From Citrobacter sp. On2M (lineage in GTDB: Bacteria > Pseudomonadota > Gammaproteobacteria > Enterobacterales > Enterobacteriaceae): a stretch of DNA of 64,000 nt. The stretch covers positions 124,001 through 188,000 of the forward strand of contig NZ_WPCV01000002.1 in assembly GCF_018035235.1 (NCBI RefSeq). Reading direction: 5' to 3'. The translations under genes were made by a program, and so were the position numbers. The notes beneath the pieces are model-generated. The model did not search any database. It was not told the DNA's origin and worked only from the letters and a program-made list of their open reading frames with translations. Positions 22,575-33,262 of the stretch are shown piece by piece; the stretch's first letter is position 1; each line of letters opens with the position of its first letter.

Positions 22575-23900
22575 ATGATTTATTGCATCAGAAACTGGCT
22601 GATGGCAACCCTGGTCCTGCTGTGCACGCAGACAGGGGCCGCCAGCCTCTCCGATCTTCAGGTTTCCAATGGCGATCAACAGGCGCGGATCACGCTGAGC
22701 TTTATTGGCGATCCTGAATACGCCGTGACCCAGGACGGGAAACGCACCGTCGCGTTTGATATTAAACAAACTGGTGTGATTCAGGGTTTACCACTGCTGT
22801 TTAGCGGCAATAATCTGGTGAAATCTATCCGTTCCGGCACGCCAAAAGATGCGCAGTCTCTGCGCCTGGTAGTGGATTTAACCGAGAACGGCAAAGCTGA
22901 AGCCGTTAAACGTCAGAACGGTGGCAATTATACCGTTGTGTTTACCATCAAAGCAGATGCGCCGCCGCCTCCACCTCCAGTGGTTGCTAAGCGTGTTGAA
23001 ACGCCGGTTGTCGCCCCTCGTCCTGCCGAGCCTGCGCGTAACCCGTTTAAAGCGGAAAACGATCGCACCACGATGGTGACCAACAGTAATACCTCCACAC
23101 GACCTGCGGCGCGCGCCAGCACCAGCAGCAGTGAAAAAGTGGTTATTGCCATTGATGCAGGGCACGGTGGGCAGGATCCGGGGGCGATTGGCCCTGGCGG
23201 TACGCGTGAGAAAAACGTCACGATTGCCGTGGCGCGCAAACTGCGTAGTTTGCTCAATGATGACCCGATGTTTAAAGGCGTACTCACCCGTGATGGCGAT
23301 TACTTTATCTCGGTGATGGGGCGTTCAGACGTCGCGCGTAAACAAAATGCCAATTTCCTGGTCTCTATTCATGCGGATGCCGCGCCAAACCGGGATGCCA
23401 CCGGCGCTTCCGTTTGGGTTCTGTCAAACCGTCGGGCAAACAGCGAGATGGCCGGCTGGCTGGAACAGCATGAGAAGCAATCAGAGCTTTTGGGCGGCGC
23501 GGGCGATGTGCTGGCAAACAGTCAGTCCGATCCTTATCTCAGTCAGGCCGTGCTGGATCTGCAATTCGGCCATTCGCAACGTGTCGGGTATGATGTGGCG
23601 ACCAGCATGATCGGCCAGTTAGAACGTATTGGCTCGATGCATAAGCGTCGTCCTGAACATGCCAGTCTGGGGGTATTACGTTCGCCTGATATCCCGTCAG
23701 TGCTGGTTGAAACCGGCTTTATCAGTAACAACAGCGAAGAGCGTCTGTTGGCGAGTGATGATTATCAGCAGCAGCTGGCCGAGGCGATTTACAAAGGATT
23801 GCGTAACTATTTCCAGGCGCACCCAATGCAAACTGGGCCGCAGGGCGCACAGGCGCAAACCGCCAGTGCTGTATCGCCTGGTAACACGTTAACAAATTAA
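22575..23900 (+). CDS. amiB: N-acetylmuramoyl-L-alanine amidase AmiB
   Basis: 441-aa periplasmic zinc amidase that splits septal peptidoglycan during daughter-cell separation, activated by EnvC. The signal peptide is about 1-22, the AMIN septum-targeting domain about 25-125, and the Amidase_3 domain about 190-415, with zinc ligands in [16 protein letters not shown] and VSIHADA and the catalytic glutamate in LVETGF. The linker holds six consecutive prolines, a strong EF-P-dependent stall site. The gene follows tsaE by 16 bases. Confidence 0.97.
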   Translation: MIYCIRNWLMATLVLLCTQTGAASLSDLQVSNGDQQARITLSFIGDPEYAVTQDGKRTVAFDIKQTGVIQGLPLLFSGNNLVKSIRSGTPKDAQSLRLVVDLTENGKAEAVKRQNGGNYTVVFTIKADAPPPPPPVVAKRVETPVVAPRPAEPARNPFKAENDRTTMVTNSNTSTRPAARASTSSSEKVVIAIDAGHGGQDPGAIGPGGTREKNVTIAVARKLRSLLNDDPMFKGVLTRDGDYFISVMGRSDVARKQNANFLVSIHADAAPNRDATGASVWVLSNRRANSEMAGWLEQHEKQSELLGGAGDVLANSQSDPYLSQAVLDLQFGHSQRVGYDVATSMIGQLERIGSMHKRRPEHASLGVLRSPDIPSVLVETGFISNNSEERLLASDDYQQQLAEAIYKGLRNYFQAHPMQTGPQGAQAQTASAVSPGNTLTN

Positions 23901-23909
23901 GGATTAGCC

Positions 23910-25760
23910 ATGCCGATTCAGGTTCTACCGCCACAGCTGGCGAACCAGATTGCCGCAGGCGAGGTGGTAGAACGGCCTGCGTCAGTGGTGAAAGAGCTGG
24001 TGGAAAACAGCATTGATGCTGGTGCGACGCGCATTGATATTGATATAGAGCGCGGTGGTGCGAAGCTTATCCGTATTCGTGACAACGGCTGCGGGATTAA
24101 AAAAGACGAGTTGGCGTTAGCGCTGGCGCGCCATGCCACCAGTAAAATTGCCTCGCTTGACGATCTCGAGGCCATCGTGAGCCTCGGATTTCGCGGCGAA
24201 GCGCTGGCCAGTATCAGCTCCGTCTCTCGTTTAACCCTGACGTCGCGCACACAAGAGCAGCCTGAGGCCTGGCAAGCCTATGCTGAAGGGCGCGACATGG
24301 ATGTGACAGTAAAACCTGCTGCGCATCCAGTGGGAACCACACTGGAGGTGTTAGATCTGTTCTACAACACCCCGGCGCGGCGCAAGTTTATGCGTACCGA
24401 AAAAACCGAATTTAATCATATTGATGAGATTATTCGTCGCATTGCGCTGGCACGTTTTGATGTGACGATTAATTTGTCACACAACGGTAAAGTGGTACGC
24501 CAGTACCGTGCAGTGGCTGCTGATGGACAGAAAGAGCGCCGACTGGGCGCGATTTGCGGCACGCCGTTTCTGGAACATGCGCTGGCGATTGAATGGCAGC
24601 ATGGCGATTTAACGTTGTGCGGCTGGGTGGCCGATCCTAACCACACAACGGCAGCGCTGGCGGAAATCCAGTACTGCTATGTGAATGGCCGGATGATGCG
24701 CGATCGGCTGATCAACCATGCTATTCGTCAGGCCTGTGAAGATAAGCTGGGAGCCGATCAGCAACCCGCTTTTGTGTTGTATCTGGAAATCGACCCGCAT
24801 CAGGTGGATGTTAACGTACATCCGGCCAAACATGAGGTCCGTTTTCATCAGTCCCGCCTGGTGCACGATTTTATTTATCAGGGCGTGTTGAGTGTTCTGC
24901 AACAGCAGCTTGAAACGTCGCTGCCGTTGGCTGATGACGATGAACCCGCCCCAAGGCACATTCCTGAAAACCGCGTTGCCGCCGGACGTAACCATTTTGC
25001 CGAACCGGCTCCCGTGCGTGAACCTGCGACACCGCGTTACTCCGCGTCCGCTGGTGGCGCAGGCCGTCAGGCGGCTAGCTGGCCTCATGCCCAACCTGGA
25101 TATCAAAAGCAGCAGGGTGAAATTTATCAGCAACTGCTGCAGACGCCGGCTCCGCCGCGTAAAACGCCGGTCTCTGAAACACCATCGGCACCGCTGACCG
25201 GCAGCGCTCAGGGCTTTGGACGGGTGCTAACGATTGTCGGCGCAGACTGCGCGTTACTCGAATGCGATGGTCATATTCGGTTGCTGGCATTACCGGTGGC
25301 GGAACGTTGGCTGCGTCAGGCGCAGTTAACGCCAGACCAGGGGACCGTTTGCGCCCAGCCGTTGCTGATCCCTTTACGTTTAAAAGTCACCGCCGATGAA
25401 AAAGCGGCGCTGCAAAAAGGGCAGGGCCAACTGGCTGAGCTGGGCATTGAATTTCAACTGGATGCACAGCATGTGACCATCCGGGCGGTGCCTTTACCCT
25501 TACGCCAACAAAATTTACAAATCTTGATTCCTGAACTGATAGGCTACCTGGCGCAGCAGTCCGTATTCGAACCGGGCAATATTGCACAGTGGATTGCACG
25601 TAACCTGATGAGCGAGCATCCTCAGTGGAGCATGGCTCAGGCGATTACGCTGTTAGCGGATGTTGAGCGGCTTTGCCCACAACTCGTGAAGGCGCCGCCG
25701 GGTGGTCTGTTACAACCCGTTGATTTACATTCGGTAATGAATGCCCTGAAACATGAGTGA
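23910..25760 (+). CDS. mutL: DNA mismatch repair protein MutL
   Basis: 616-aa matchmaker of methyl-directed mismatch repair that links MutS recognition to MutH and UvrD. The N-terminal GHKL ATPase has all motifs: [12 protein letters not shown] (about 24-35), IRDNGCGI (about 55-62) and [11 protein letters not shown] (about 92-102). A proline- and alanine-rich linker (about 340-430) joins the C-terminal dimerisation domain. As in other enterobacteria the endonuclease motif DQHAxxE is absent, which fits a MutH-dependent system. The last 8 bases overlap miaA. Confidence 0.98.
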   Translation: MPIQVLPPQLANQIAAGEVVERPASVVKELVENSIDAGATRIDIDIERGGAKLIRIRDNGCGIKKDELALALARHATSKIASLDDLEAIVSLGFRGEALASISSVSRLTLTSRTQEQPEAWQAYAEGRDMDVTVKPAAHPVGTTLEVLDLFYNTPARRKFMRTEKTEFNHIDEIIRRIALARFDVTINLSHNGKVVRQYRAVAADGQKERRLGAICGTPFLEHALAIEWQHGDLTLCGWVADPNHTTAALAEIQYCYVNGRMMRDRLINHAIRQACEDKLGADQQPAFVLYLEIDPHQVDVNVHPAKHEVRFHQSRLVHDFIYQGVLSVLQQQLETSLPLADDDEPAPRHIPENRVAAGRNHFAEPAPVREPATPRYSASAGGAGRQAASWPHAQPGYQKQQGEIYQQLLQTPAPPRKTPVSETPSAPLTGSAQGFGRVLTIVGADCALLECDGHIRLLALPVAERWLRQAQLTPDQGTVCAQPLLIPLRLKVTADEKAALQKGQGQLAELGIEFQLDAQHVTIRAVPLPLRQQNLQILIPELIGYLAQQSVFEPGNIAQWIARNLMSEHPQWSMAQAITLLADVERLCPQLVKAPPGGLLQPVDLHSVMNALKHE

Positions 25761-26703
25761 TACCCGTAAGGCGAGCCTGCCAAAGGCGATTTTTTTGATG
25801 GGGCCAACGGCCTCTGGTAAAACGGCACTGGCAATTGAATTGCGTAAAGTTTTACCCATAGAGTTGATAAGCGTTGATTCCGCCCTTATTTACAAAGGGA
25901 TGGATATCGGCACAGCCAAGCCTGATGCAGATGAATTACAGGCTGCGCCGCACCGATTGCTGGATATTCGCGATCCGTCGCAAGCATATTCTGCGGCGGA
26001 TTTTCGCCGCGATGCGTTAGCCGAGATGGCCGATATTACCGCTGCGGGGCGTATCCCGCTGCTGGTGGGCGGTACAATGTTATATTTTAAAGCCTTGCTT
26101 GAAGGGCTGTCGCCGTTACCGTCGGCGGACCCGGAAGTCAGGGCCAGAATTGAGCAGCAGGCTGCAGAGCTTGGGTGGGACGCGTTGCACCGACAGCTTC
26201 AGGAAATCGATCCAGTGGCAGCGGCGCGTATTCATCCAAATGATCCGCAAAGACTTTCCCGGGCACTGGAAGTTTTTTTCATTTCGGGTAAAACTTTAAC
26301 GGAGCTGACGCAAACGTCAGGAGATGCTTTGCCGTATCAGGTGCATCAGTTTGCAATCGCCCCGGCGAGCCGTGAACTGCTCCATCAGCGAATTGAGCAG
26401 CGTTTTCATCAGATGTTAGCTTCAGGTTTTGAAGCAGAAGTCCGGGCGCTTTTTGCCCGAGGAGATTTGCATACGGATTTGCCTTCCATTCGTTGTGTAG
26501 GGTATCGCCAGATGTGGTCATACATTGAAGGCGAAATTTCATACGATGAAATGGTTTATAGAGGTGTTTGCGCCACGAGGCAGTTGGCGAAGCGACAGAT
26601 AACCTGGTTGCGTGGTTGGGAAGGCGTGCACTGGCTTGACAGTGAAAAGCCTGACCAGGCGCGAAACGAAGTATTACAGGTTGTTGGTGCTATCGCGAAC
26701 TGA
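25753..26703 (+). CDS. miaA: tRNA dimethylallyltransferase MiaA
   Basis: 316-aa enzyme that transfers dimethylallyl from DMAPP to N6 of A37 in tRNAs reading UNN codons. The P-loop [10 protein letters not shown] is at about 17-26 and the substrate motif [18 protein letters not shown] follows; [10 protein letters not shown] is also present. It overlaps mutL by 8 bases. In E. coli several hfq promoters lie within the 3' part of this gene, and the same spacing is kept here. Confidence 0.98.
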   Translation: MSDTRKASLPKAIFLMGPTASGKTALAIELRKVLPIELISVDSALIYKGMDIGTAKPDADELQAAPHRLLDIRDPSQAYSAADFRRDALAEMADITAAGRIPLLVGGTMLYFKALLEGLSPLPSADPEVRARIEQQAAELGWDALHRQLQEIDPVAAARIHPNDPQRLSRALEVFFISGKTLTELTQTSGDALPYQVHQFAIAPASRELLHQRIEQRFHQMLASGFEAEVRALFARGDLHTDLPSIRCVGYRQMWSYIEGEISYDEMVYRGVCATRQLAKRQITWLRGWEGVHWLDSEKPDQARNEVLQVVGAIAN

Positions 26704-26775
26704 ATGTGTACAATTGAAACGTATCGTGCGCAATTTTTCAGAATCGAAAGGTTCAAAGTACAAATAAGCATATAA

Positions 26776-27096
<321 letters not shown>

Positions 27097-27170
27097 GGTT
27101 GTCTGCTGTTTTACACACGGGGAGCCAGCGATCCTGCGTTCCCCGTTGATACATATTAAGGGGTTGACGC

Positions 27171-28451
27171 TTGTTTGACCGTTATGATGCCGGTGAGCAG
27201 GCGGTACTGGTACACATCTATTTTTCGCAAGACAAAGATATGGAAGACCTCCAGGAGTTTGAATCTCTGGTTTCTTCCGCCGGTGTCGAAGCAATGCAGG
27301 TGATTACCGGGAGCCGTAAAGCACCGCACCCGAAGTATTTTGTTGGTGAAGGTAAGGCAATCGAAATTGCCGAAGCCGTAAAAGCGACTGGCGCTGCGGT
27401 GGTGATTTTTGATCATGCTCTAAGCCCCGCCCAGGAACGTAACCTGGAACAGTTGTGCCAGTGTCTTGTTATCGACAGGACAGGCCTTATTTTAGATATT
27501 TTTGCCCAGCGTGCGCGCACCCATGAGGGTAAGTTGCAGGTTGAGCTGGCGCAGTTGCGCCATATGGCTACGCGTCTGGTCCGTGGCTGGACCCACCTTG
27601 AAAGGCAAAAAGGCGGGATTGGTTTGCGCGGTCCGGGTGAAACCCAGCTCGAAACCGACCGTCGTTTGCTGCGTAATCGCATTTTGCAAATACAGTCGCG
27701 CCTGGAAAAAGTTGAAAAGCAACGTGAGCAGGGGCGACAGTCGCGCAAGAAAGCGGATGTCCCAACCGTATCACTGGTGGGATATACCAACGCCGGAAAA
27801 TCCACCCTGTTCAACCAGATTACCGAAGCCCGGGTTTACGCAGCGGATCAGCTGTTTGCAACTCTGGACCCGACGCTGCGCCGAATAGACGTAGCGGACG
27901 TCGGTGAAACTGTGCTGGCGGATACCGTAGGGTTTATCCGTCATTTACCGCACGACCTGGTGGCGGCGTTTAAAGCCACCCTGCAGGAAACACGTCAGGC
28001 GACATTGCTGCTGCACGTTATTGATGCAGCAGATTTTCGTGTGCAGGAAAACATCGAGGCCGTCGACACGGTGCTCGAAGAGATCGATGCTCACGAGATC
28101 CCGACCCTGCTGGTGATGAATAAAATCGATATGCTGGAAGATTTTGAGCCGCGTATCGACAGAGATGAAGAAAATAAACCGATTCGCGTTTGGGTTTCAG
28201 CGCAAACGGGAATCGGTATACCACAGCTTTTTCAGGCTTTGACTGAGCGACTTTCCGGTGAGGTGGCGCAGCATACGTTGCGTTTGCCGCCGCAGGAAGG
28301 GCGTCTGAGAAGCCGGTTTTATCAACTTCAGGCAATAGAAAAAGAGTGGATGGAGGAGGACGGCAGCGTAGGTCTGCAGGTTCGTATGCCGATCGTAGAC
28401 TGGCGTCGCCTCTGTAAACAAGAACCGGCACTGGAAGACTATGTTGTCTGA
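27171..28451 (+). CDS. hflX: Ribosome-splitting GTPase HflX (TTG start)
   Basis: 426-aa GTPase that rescues stalled ribosomes by splitting 70S, chiefly after heat stress. The N-terminal HflX domain (about 1-190) contains [15 protein letters not shown] and [13 protein letters not shown]. The G domain (about 198-365) has G1 [10 protein letters not shown]3 DTVGF and G4 NKID. The start codon is TTG at 27171, which gives the conserved N terminus [16 protein letters not shown] lies seven bases upstream and no ATG fits. An ERIC element separates it from hflK. Confidence 0.96.
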   Translation: MFDRYDAGEQAVLVHIYFSQDKDMEDLQEFESLVSSAGVEAMQVITGSRKAPHPKYFVGEGKAIEIAEAVKATGAAVVIFDHALSPAQERNLEQLCQCLVIDRTGLILDIFAQRARTHEGKLQVELAQLRHMATRLVRGWTHLERQKGGIGLRGPGETQLETDRRLLRNRILQIQSRLEKVEKQREQGRQSRKKADVPTVSLVGYTNAGKSTLFNQITEARVYAADQLFATLDPTLRRIDVADVGETVLADTVGFIRHLPHDLVAAFKATLQETRQATLLLHVIDAADFRVQENIEAVDTVLEEIDAHEIPTLLVMNKIDMLEDFEPRIDRDEENKPIRVWVSAQTGIGIPQLFQALTERLSGEVAQHTLRLPPQEGRLRSRFYQLQAIEKEWMEEDGSVGLQVRMPIVDWRRLCKQEPALEDYVV

Positions 28452-28485
28452 TCTGACGGATATGGCCTGAAGATTTTTTCGCCTC

Positions 28486-28611
28486 TATACCTTGTGGATT
28501 TTGTGCGGCAGGAAGGCGGCAAGTCCTGAAATCTCCAGCAGCATAGTCAACTATGTGACTGGAGTTGAGGGACGTAGCCAACGCATCGGCAGCGCAAAAG
28601 ACGCAGGTATA
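28486..28611. repeat. ERIC (IRU) element, full length
   Basis: A 126-bp element bounded by inverted TATACC (28486-28491) and GGTATA (28606-28611), the typical length and ends of Enterobacterial Repetitive Intergenic Consensus. The centre carries the imperfect 14-bp repeat CTCCAGCAGCATAG/CTATGTGACTGGAG (28531-28544 with 28549-28562), and the flanking GGAAGGCGGCAAG and TAGCCAACGCA blocks match the ERIC pattern. It lies within the hflX-hflK gap, so it is transcribed and should fold into a long hairpin between the two messages. Confidence 0.92.
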
Positions 28612-28640
28612 GCATCGCATAACAAATATGGAGCACAAAA

Positions 28641-29894
28641 ATGGCGTGGAATCAGCCCGGTAATAACGGACAAGACCGCGACCCGTGGGGAAGCAGCAAA
28701 CCTGGCGGCAACTCTGAGGGAAATGGAAACAAAGGTGGTCGCGATCAGGGACCTCCCGATCTGGATGATATCTTCCGCAAACTGAGCAAAAAGCTCGGTG
28801 GTCTGGGTGGCGGTAAAGGTACTGGTTCTGGCGGCGGTAGTTCATCGCAAGGCCCGCGTCCTCAATTGGGCGGTCGGGTCTTTGCTATCGCAGCGGCAGC
28901 TATCGTCATTATCTGGGCGGCCAGCGGTTTCTACACCATTAAAGAAGCGGAACGCGGCGTGGTGACACGCTTCGGTAAATTCAGCCATTTGGTTGAGCCG
29001 GGTCTGAACTGGAAACCGACCTTTATCGATGAAGTGACCCCGGTTAACGTTGAAGCCGTGCGTGAACTTGCCGCATCCGGCGTCATGCTGACCTCTGACG
29101 AAAACGTCGTACGCGTTGAAATGAACGTGCAGTATCGTGTGACCGATCCGCAGCGTTACCTGTTTAGCGTAACCAGCGCGGATGACAGCCTGCGTCAGGC
29201 AACCGACAGCGCCCTGCGTGGTGTTATCGGTAAATACACTATGGACCGTATCCTGACTGAAGGCCGTACCGTTATTCGTAGCGATACCCAGCGTGAACTG
29301 GAAGAAACGATCCGCCCGTACAACATGGGTATCACCTTGCTGGACGTCAACTTCCAGGCAGCACGTCCGCCGGAAGAAGTAAAAGCCGCGTTTGACGATG
29401 CTATCGCAGCACGTGAAAACGAACAGCAGTACATTCGTGAAGCAGAAGCGTACACCAACGAAGTGCAGCCGCGTGCAAACGGTCAGGCGCAGCGTATTCT
29501 GGAAGAAGCGCGAGCTTACAAAACGCAAACCATCCTGGAAGCACAGGGTGAAGTGGCTCGTTTCGCAAAAATTCTGCCGGAATATAAAGCCGCGCCGCAA
29601 ATTACCCGCGAGCGTCTGTATATCGAGACCATGGAAAAAGTGTTGAGCAATACCCGCAAAGTCCTGGTTAACGATAAAGGCAGCAATCTGATGGTTCTAC
29701 CGCTGGATCAAATGCTGAAGGGCGGCAGTGCGCCGGCAGCAAAGACTGACAGCAGTTCAAACCTGCTGCGTCTGCCGCCAGCAGCGACTTCCAGTACTGG
29801 AGCAAGCAATACTTCGTCCACCAGTCAGGGCGATATTATGGACCAACGCCGCGCGAATGCGCAGCGTAACGACTACCAGCGTCAGGGGGAATAA
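28641..29894 (+). CDS. hflK: FtsH modulator HflK
   Basis: 417-aa SPFH/prohibitin-family membrane protein. The cytoplasmic N terminus (about 1-78) is rich in Gly, Asn and Ser; one membrane helix lies at about 79-100 (VFAIAAAAIVIIWAASG); the SPFH domain follows (about 101-290) with a coiled coil, then a Ser/Thr-rich tail. With HflC it forms a large periplasmic cage around FtsH and restrains proteolysis. GGAG precedes the ATG, and hflC starts three bases after the stop. Confidence 0.97.
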   Translation: MAWNQPGNNGQDRDPWGSSKPGGNSEGNGNKGGRDQGPPDLDDIFRKLSKKLGGLGGGKGTGSGGGSSSQGPRPQLGGRVFAIAAAAIVIIWAASGFYTIKEAERGVVTRFGKFSHLVEPGLNWKPTFIDEVTPVNVEAVRELAASGVMLTSDENVVRVEMNVQYRVTDPQRYLFSVTSADDSLRQATDSALRGVIGKYTMDRILTEGRTVIRSDTQRELEETIRPYNMGITLLDVNFQAARPPEEVKAAFDDAIAARENEQQYIREAEAYTNEVQPRANGQAQRILEEARAYKTQTILEAQGEVARFAKILPEYKAAPQITRERLYIETMEKVLSNTRKVLVNDKGSNLMVLPLDQMLKGGSAPAAKTDSSSNLLRLPPAATSSTGASNTSSTSQGDIMDQRRANAQRNDYQRQGE

Positions 29895-29896
29895 CG

Positions 29897-30901
29897 ATGC
29901 GTAAGTCAGTTATTGCGATTATCATCATCGTTCTGGTAGTTCTGTTCATGTCTGTCTTTGTGGTCAAAGAAGGCGAGCGCGGTATTACTCTGCGCTTTGG
30001 TAAAGTACTGCGTGACGATGAAAACAAGCCGCTGGTTGTTGCACCAGGCCTGCACTTCAAGATTCCGTTTATTGAATCAGTGAAGATGCTGGATGCGCGT
30101 ATTCAGACCATGGACAACCAGGCCGATCGCTTTGTCACCAAAGAGAAGAAAGACCTGATCGTTGACTCCTACATTAAGTGGCGTATCAGTGACTTTAGCC
30201 GTTACTACCTGGCAACGGGCGGTGGCGATGTTTCTCAGGCAGAAGTCCTGCTGAAACGTAAGTTCTCTGACCGTCTGCGTTCTGAAATTGGTCGTCTGGA
30301 TGTGAAAGACATCGTTACCGACTCCCGCGGTCGTCTGACCCTGGAAGTGCGTGACGCGCTGAACTCCGGTTCTGCTGGCACGGAAGATGAAGTCGCGACG
30401 CCGGCGGCGGACAGCGCAATTGCCGAAGCGGCTGAGCGTGTTCAGGCTGAAACGAAAGGTAAAGTACCGGTCATCAACCCGAACAGTATGGCGGCATTGG
30501 GGATTGAAGTGGTTGACGTGCGTATTAAGCAAATCAACCTGCCTGCTGAAGTGTCCGAGGCTATCTACAACCGTATGCGCGCTGAGCGTGAAGCGGTAGC
30601 GCGTCGCCATCGTTCACAAGGTCAGGAAGAAGCGGAAAAACTGCGCGCGACGGCAGACTATGAAGTCACCAAAACGCTGGCAGAATCTGAGCGCCAGGGC
30701 CGCATAATGCGCGGTGAGGGCGATGCAGAAGCCGCTAAATTGTTTGCCGATGCGTTCAGCCAGGATCCTGACTTCTACGCCTTCATCCGTAGCCTGCGTG
30801 CGTACGAGAAGAGCTTCGAAGGTAATCAGGACGTGATGGTCATGAGCCCGGACAGCGATTTCTTCCGCTACATGAAGACGCCGAATACCGCGACACGCTA
30901 A
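29897..30901 (+). CDS. hflC: FtsH modulator HflC
   Basis: 334-aa SPFH protein, partner of HflK in the HflKC-FtsH complex. An N-terminal signal-anchor helix (about 3-20, VIAIIIIVLVVLFMSVF) is followed by the SPFH domain and a C-terminal helical region with Glu/Ala/Arg-rich heptads. The N terminus faces the cytoplasm. It ends the operon at the terminator 30929-30968. Confidence 0.97.
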   Translation: MRKSVIAIIIIVLVVLFMSVFVVKEGERGITLRFGKVLRDDENKPLVVAPGLHFKIPFIESVKMLDARIQTMDNQADRFVTKEKKDLIVDSYIKWRISDFSRYYLATGGGDVSQAEVLLKRKFSDRLRSEIGRLDVKDIVTDSRGRLTLEVRDALNSGSAGTEDEVATPAADSAIAEAAERVQAETKGKVPVINPNSMAALGIEVVDVRIKQINLPAEVSEAIYNRMRAEREAVARRHRSQGQEEAEKLRATADYEVTKTLAESERQGRIMRGEGDAEAAKLFADAFSQDPDFYAFIRSLRAYEKSFEGNQDVMVMSPDSDFFRYMKTPNTATR

Positions 30902-30928
30902 TAGCGTTCCAGCGGTTTAAAAACCAGC

Positions 30929-30968
30929 AAAACCACCGGCATCCCCAGGATGCGGTGGTTTTCTTTTT
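30929..30968 (+). terminator. hflC terminator
   Basis: A long stem (30929-30937 plus 30939-30944 pairing with 30948-30953 plus 30954-30962, with one bulged G at 30938) and a 3-base loop, followed by CTTTTT. Confidence 0.92.
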
Positions 30969-30983
30969 ATAAAAGGACGATGG

Positions 30984-31181
30984 ATGAATTCAACAATTTT
31001 GCTGGCGCTCGCACTGGTTCTGGTGCTGGAAGGCCTGGGACCGATGCTTTATCCCGGCGCGTGGAAGAAAATGATCTCCGCAATGGCGCAGCTTCCTGAA
31101 AATACTTTACGTCGTTTTGGTGGAGGTCTTGTGGTTGCGGGCGTTGTGGTCTACTACATGTTGAGGAAAACGATTGGCTGA
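30984..31181 (+). CDS. yjeT: Small membrane protein YjeT (DUF2065)
   Basis: 65-aa protein with two predicted membrane helices (about 2-20 and 42-60) and the conserved GLGPMLYPGAWKKMI segment between them. It is the standard DUF2065 neighbour of hflC and purA. The function is not known; the linkage to hflKC may hint at a membrane quality-control role, but this is only context. AAAGGAC precedes the ATG. Confidence 0.9.
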   Translation: MNSTILLALALVLVLEGLGPMLYPGAWKKMISAMAQLPENTLRRFGGGLVVAGVVVYYMLRKTIG

Positions 31182-31261
31182 TCAATTAGTAGCCTATTTT
31201 GCGGATTTTCGCATGCAAAAAGTGCTGTATATCTGAAAAAGCGGTGGTAGAATCCATTTTT

Positions 31262-31277
31262 AAGCAAACGGTGATTT
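31262..31277 (+). promoter_or_regulatory. Possible PurR box before purA
   Basis: AAGCAAACGGTGATTT matches 10 of 16 positions of the PurR consensus, with one good half (GCAAACG). It ends 6 bases before the purA start. PurR control of purA is known in E. coli; this particular site is a guess. Confidence 0.35.
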
Positions 31278-31280
31278 TGA

Positions 31281-32582
<1,302 letters not shown>

Positions 32583-32798
32583 TTCTGGTTATAGCGTGGC
32601 GTCGAATGGCGCTGCGCTTGCACTATCTTAGGCCGGATGGAGCGCTTTGTATTAGAATCCGGCTTAAATTCACGTAAGTTCCTCGCTTTTTTCCTTCCTG
32701 AATTGAAATAAATTAGCGACCTGGCTGGTGGCTGGTTTATCATCAATGTAATTAATACCACCAGGTTTATCCGTTTTATCCCTTTTCCTGAGGTTGAT

Positions 32799-33224
32799 GT
32801 GCAGTTAACAAGTTTCACCGATTACGGATTACGTGCGCTAATCTACATGGCGTCACTTCCCGAAGGACGTATGACCAGTATTTCTGAGGTGACAGAAGTC
32901 TACGGCGTGTCCCGTAATCATATGGTCAAAATAATCAATCAACTTAGCCGGGCGGGCTTTGTTACTGCTATTCGTGGAAAAAATGGCGGTATCCGCTTGG
33001 GTAAACCGGCTAAAGCTATTGGTATTGGTGATGTGGTTCGCGAGCTCGAACCTCTATCGTTGGTCAATTGTAGCAGCGAGTTTTGCCATATTACCCCGGC
33101 CTGTCGACTCAAACAGGCGCTTTCTAAGGCAGTGCAAAGTTTTCTCACGGAACTGGACAACTACACACTTGCTGATTTGGTTGAAGAAAATCAACCGCTT
33201 TATAAATTATTGCTGGTGGAGTGA
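32799..33224 (+). CDS. nsrR: Nitric-oxide-sensing repressor NsrR (GTG start)
   Basis: 141-aa Rrf2-family repressor. The winged helix-turn-helix (about 10-65) includes [17 protein letters not shown]. The [2Fe-2S] or [4Fe-4S] cluster ligands are C91, C96 and C102. NO destroys the cluster and frees genes for NO detoxification; the target ytfE lies at 59388-60050 with a recognisable operator. The start is GTG at 32799, with TGAGG upstream, giving the conserved N terminus [13 protein letters not shown]. It opens the nsrR-rnr-rlmB operon. Confidence 0.97.
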   Translation: MQLTSFTDYGLRALIYMASLPEGRMTSISEVTEVYGVSRNHMVKIINQLSRAGFVTAIRGKNGGIRLGKPAKAIGIGDVVRELEPLSLVNCSSEFCHITPACRLKQALSKAVQSFLTELDNYTLADLVEENQPLYKLLLVE

Positions 33225-33262
33225 CGAAAATCTTCATCAGAGCTGACAATGGAGGAACCTCA

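Noticed and set aside
28018-28845. 275-codon open frame on the minus strand across hflX, the ERIC element and hflK
   Set aside because: It runs antisense through two conserved genes and a repeat element; the composition is odd (Cys, Arg, His rich) and there is no family match.
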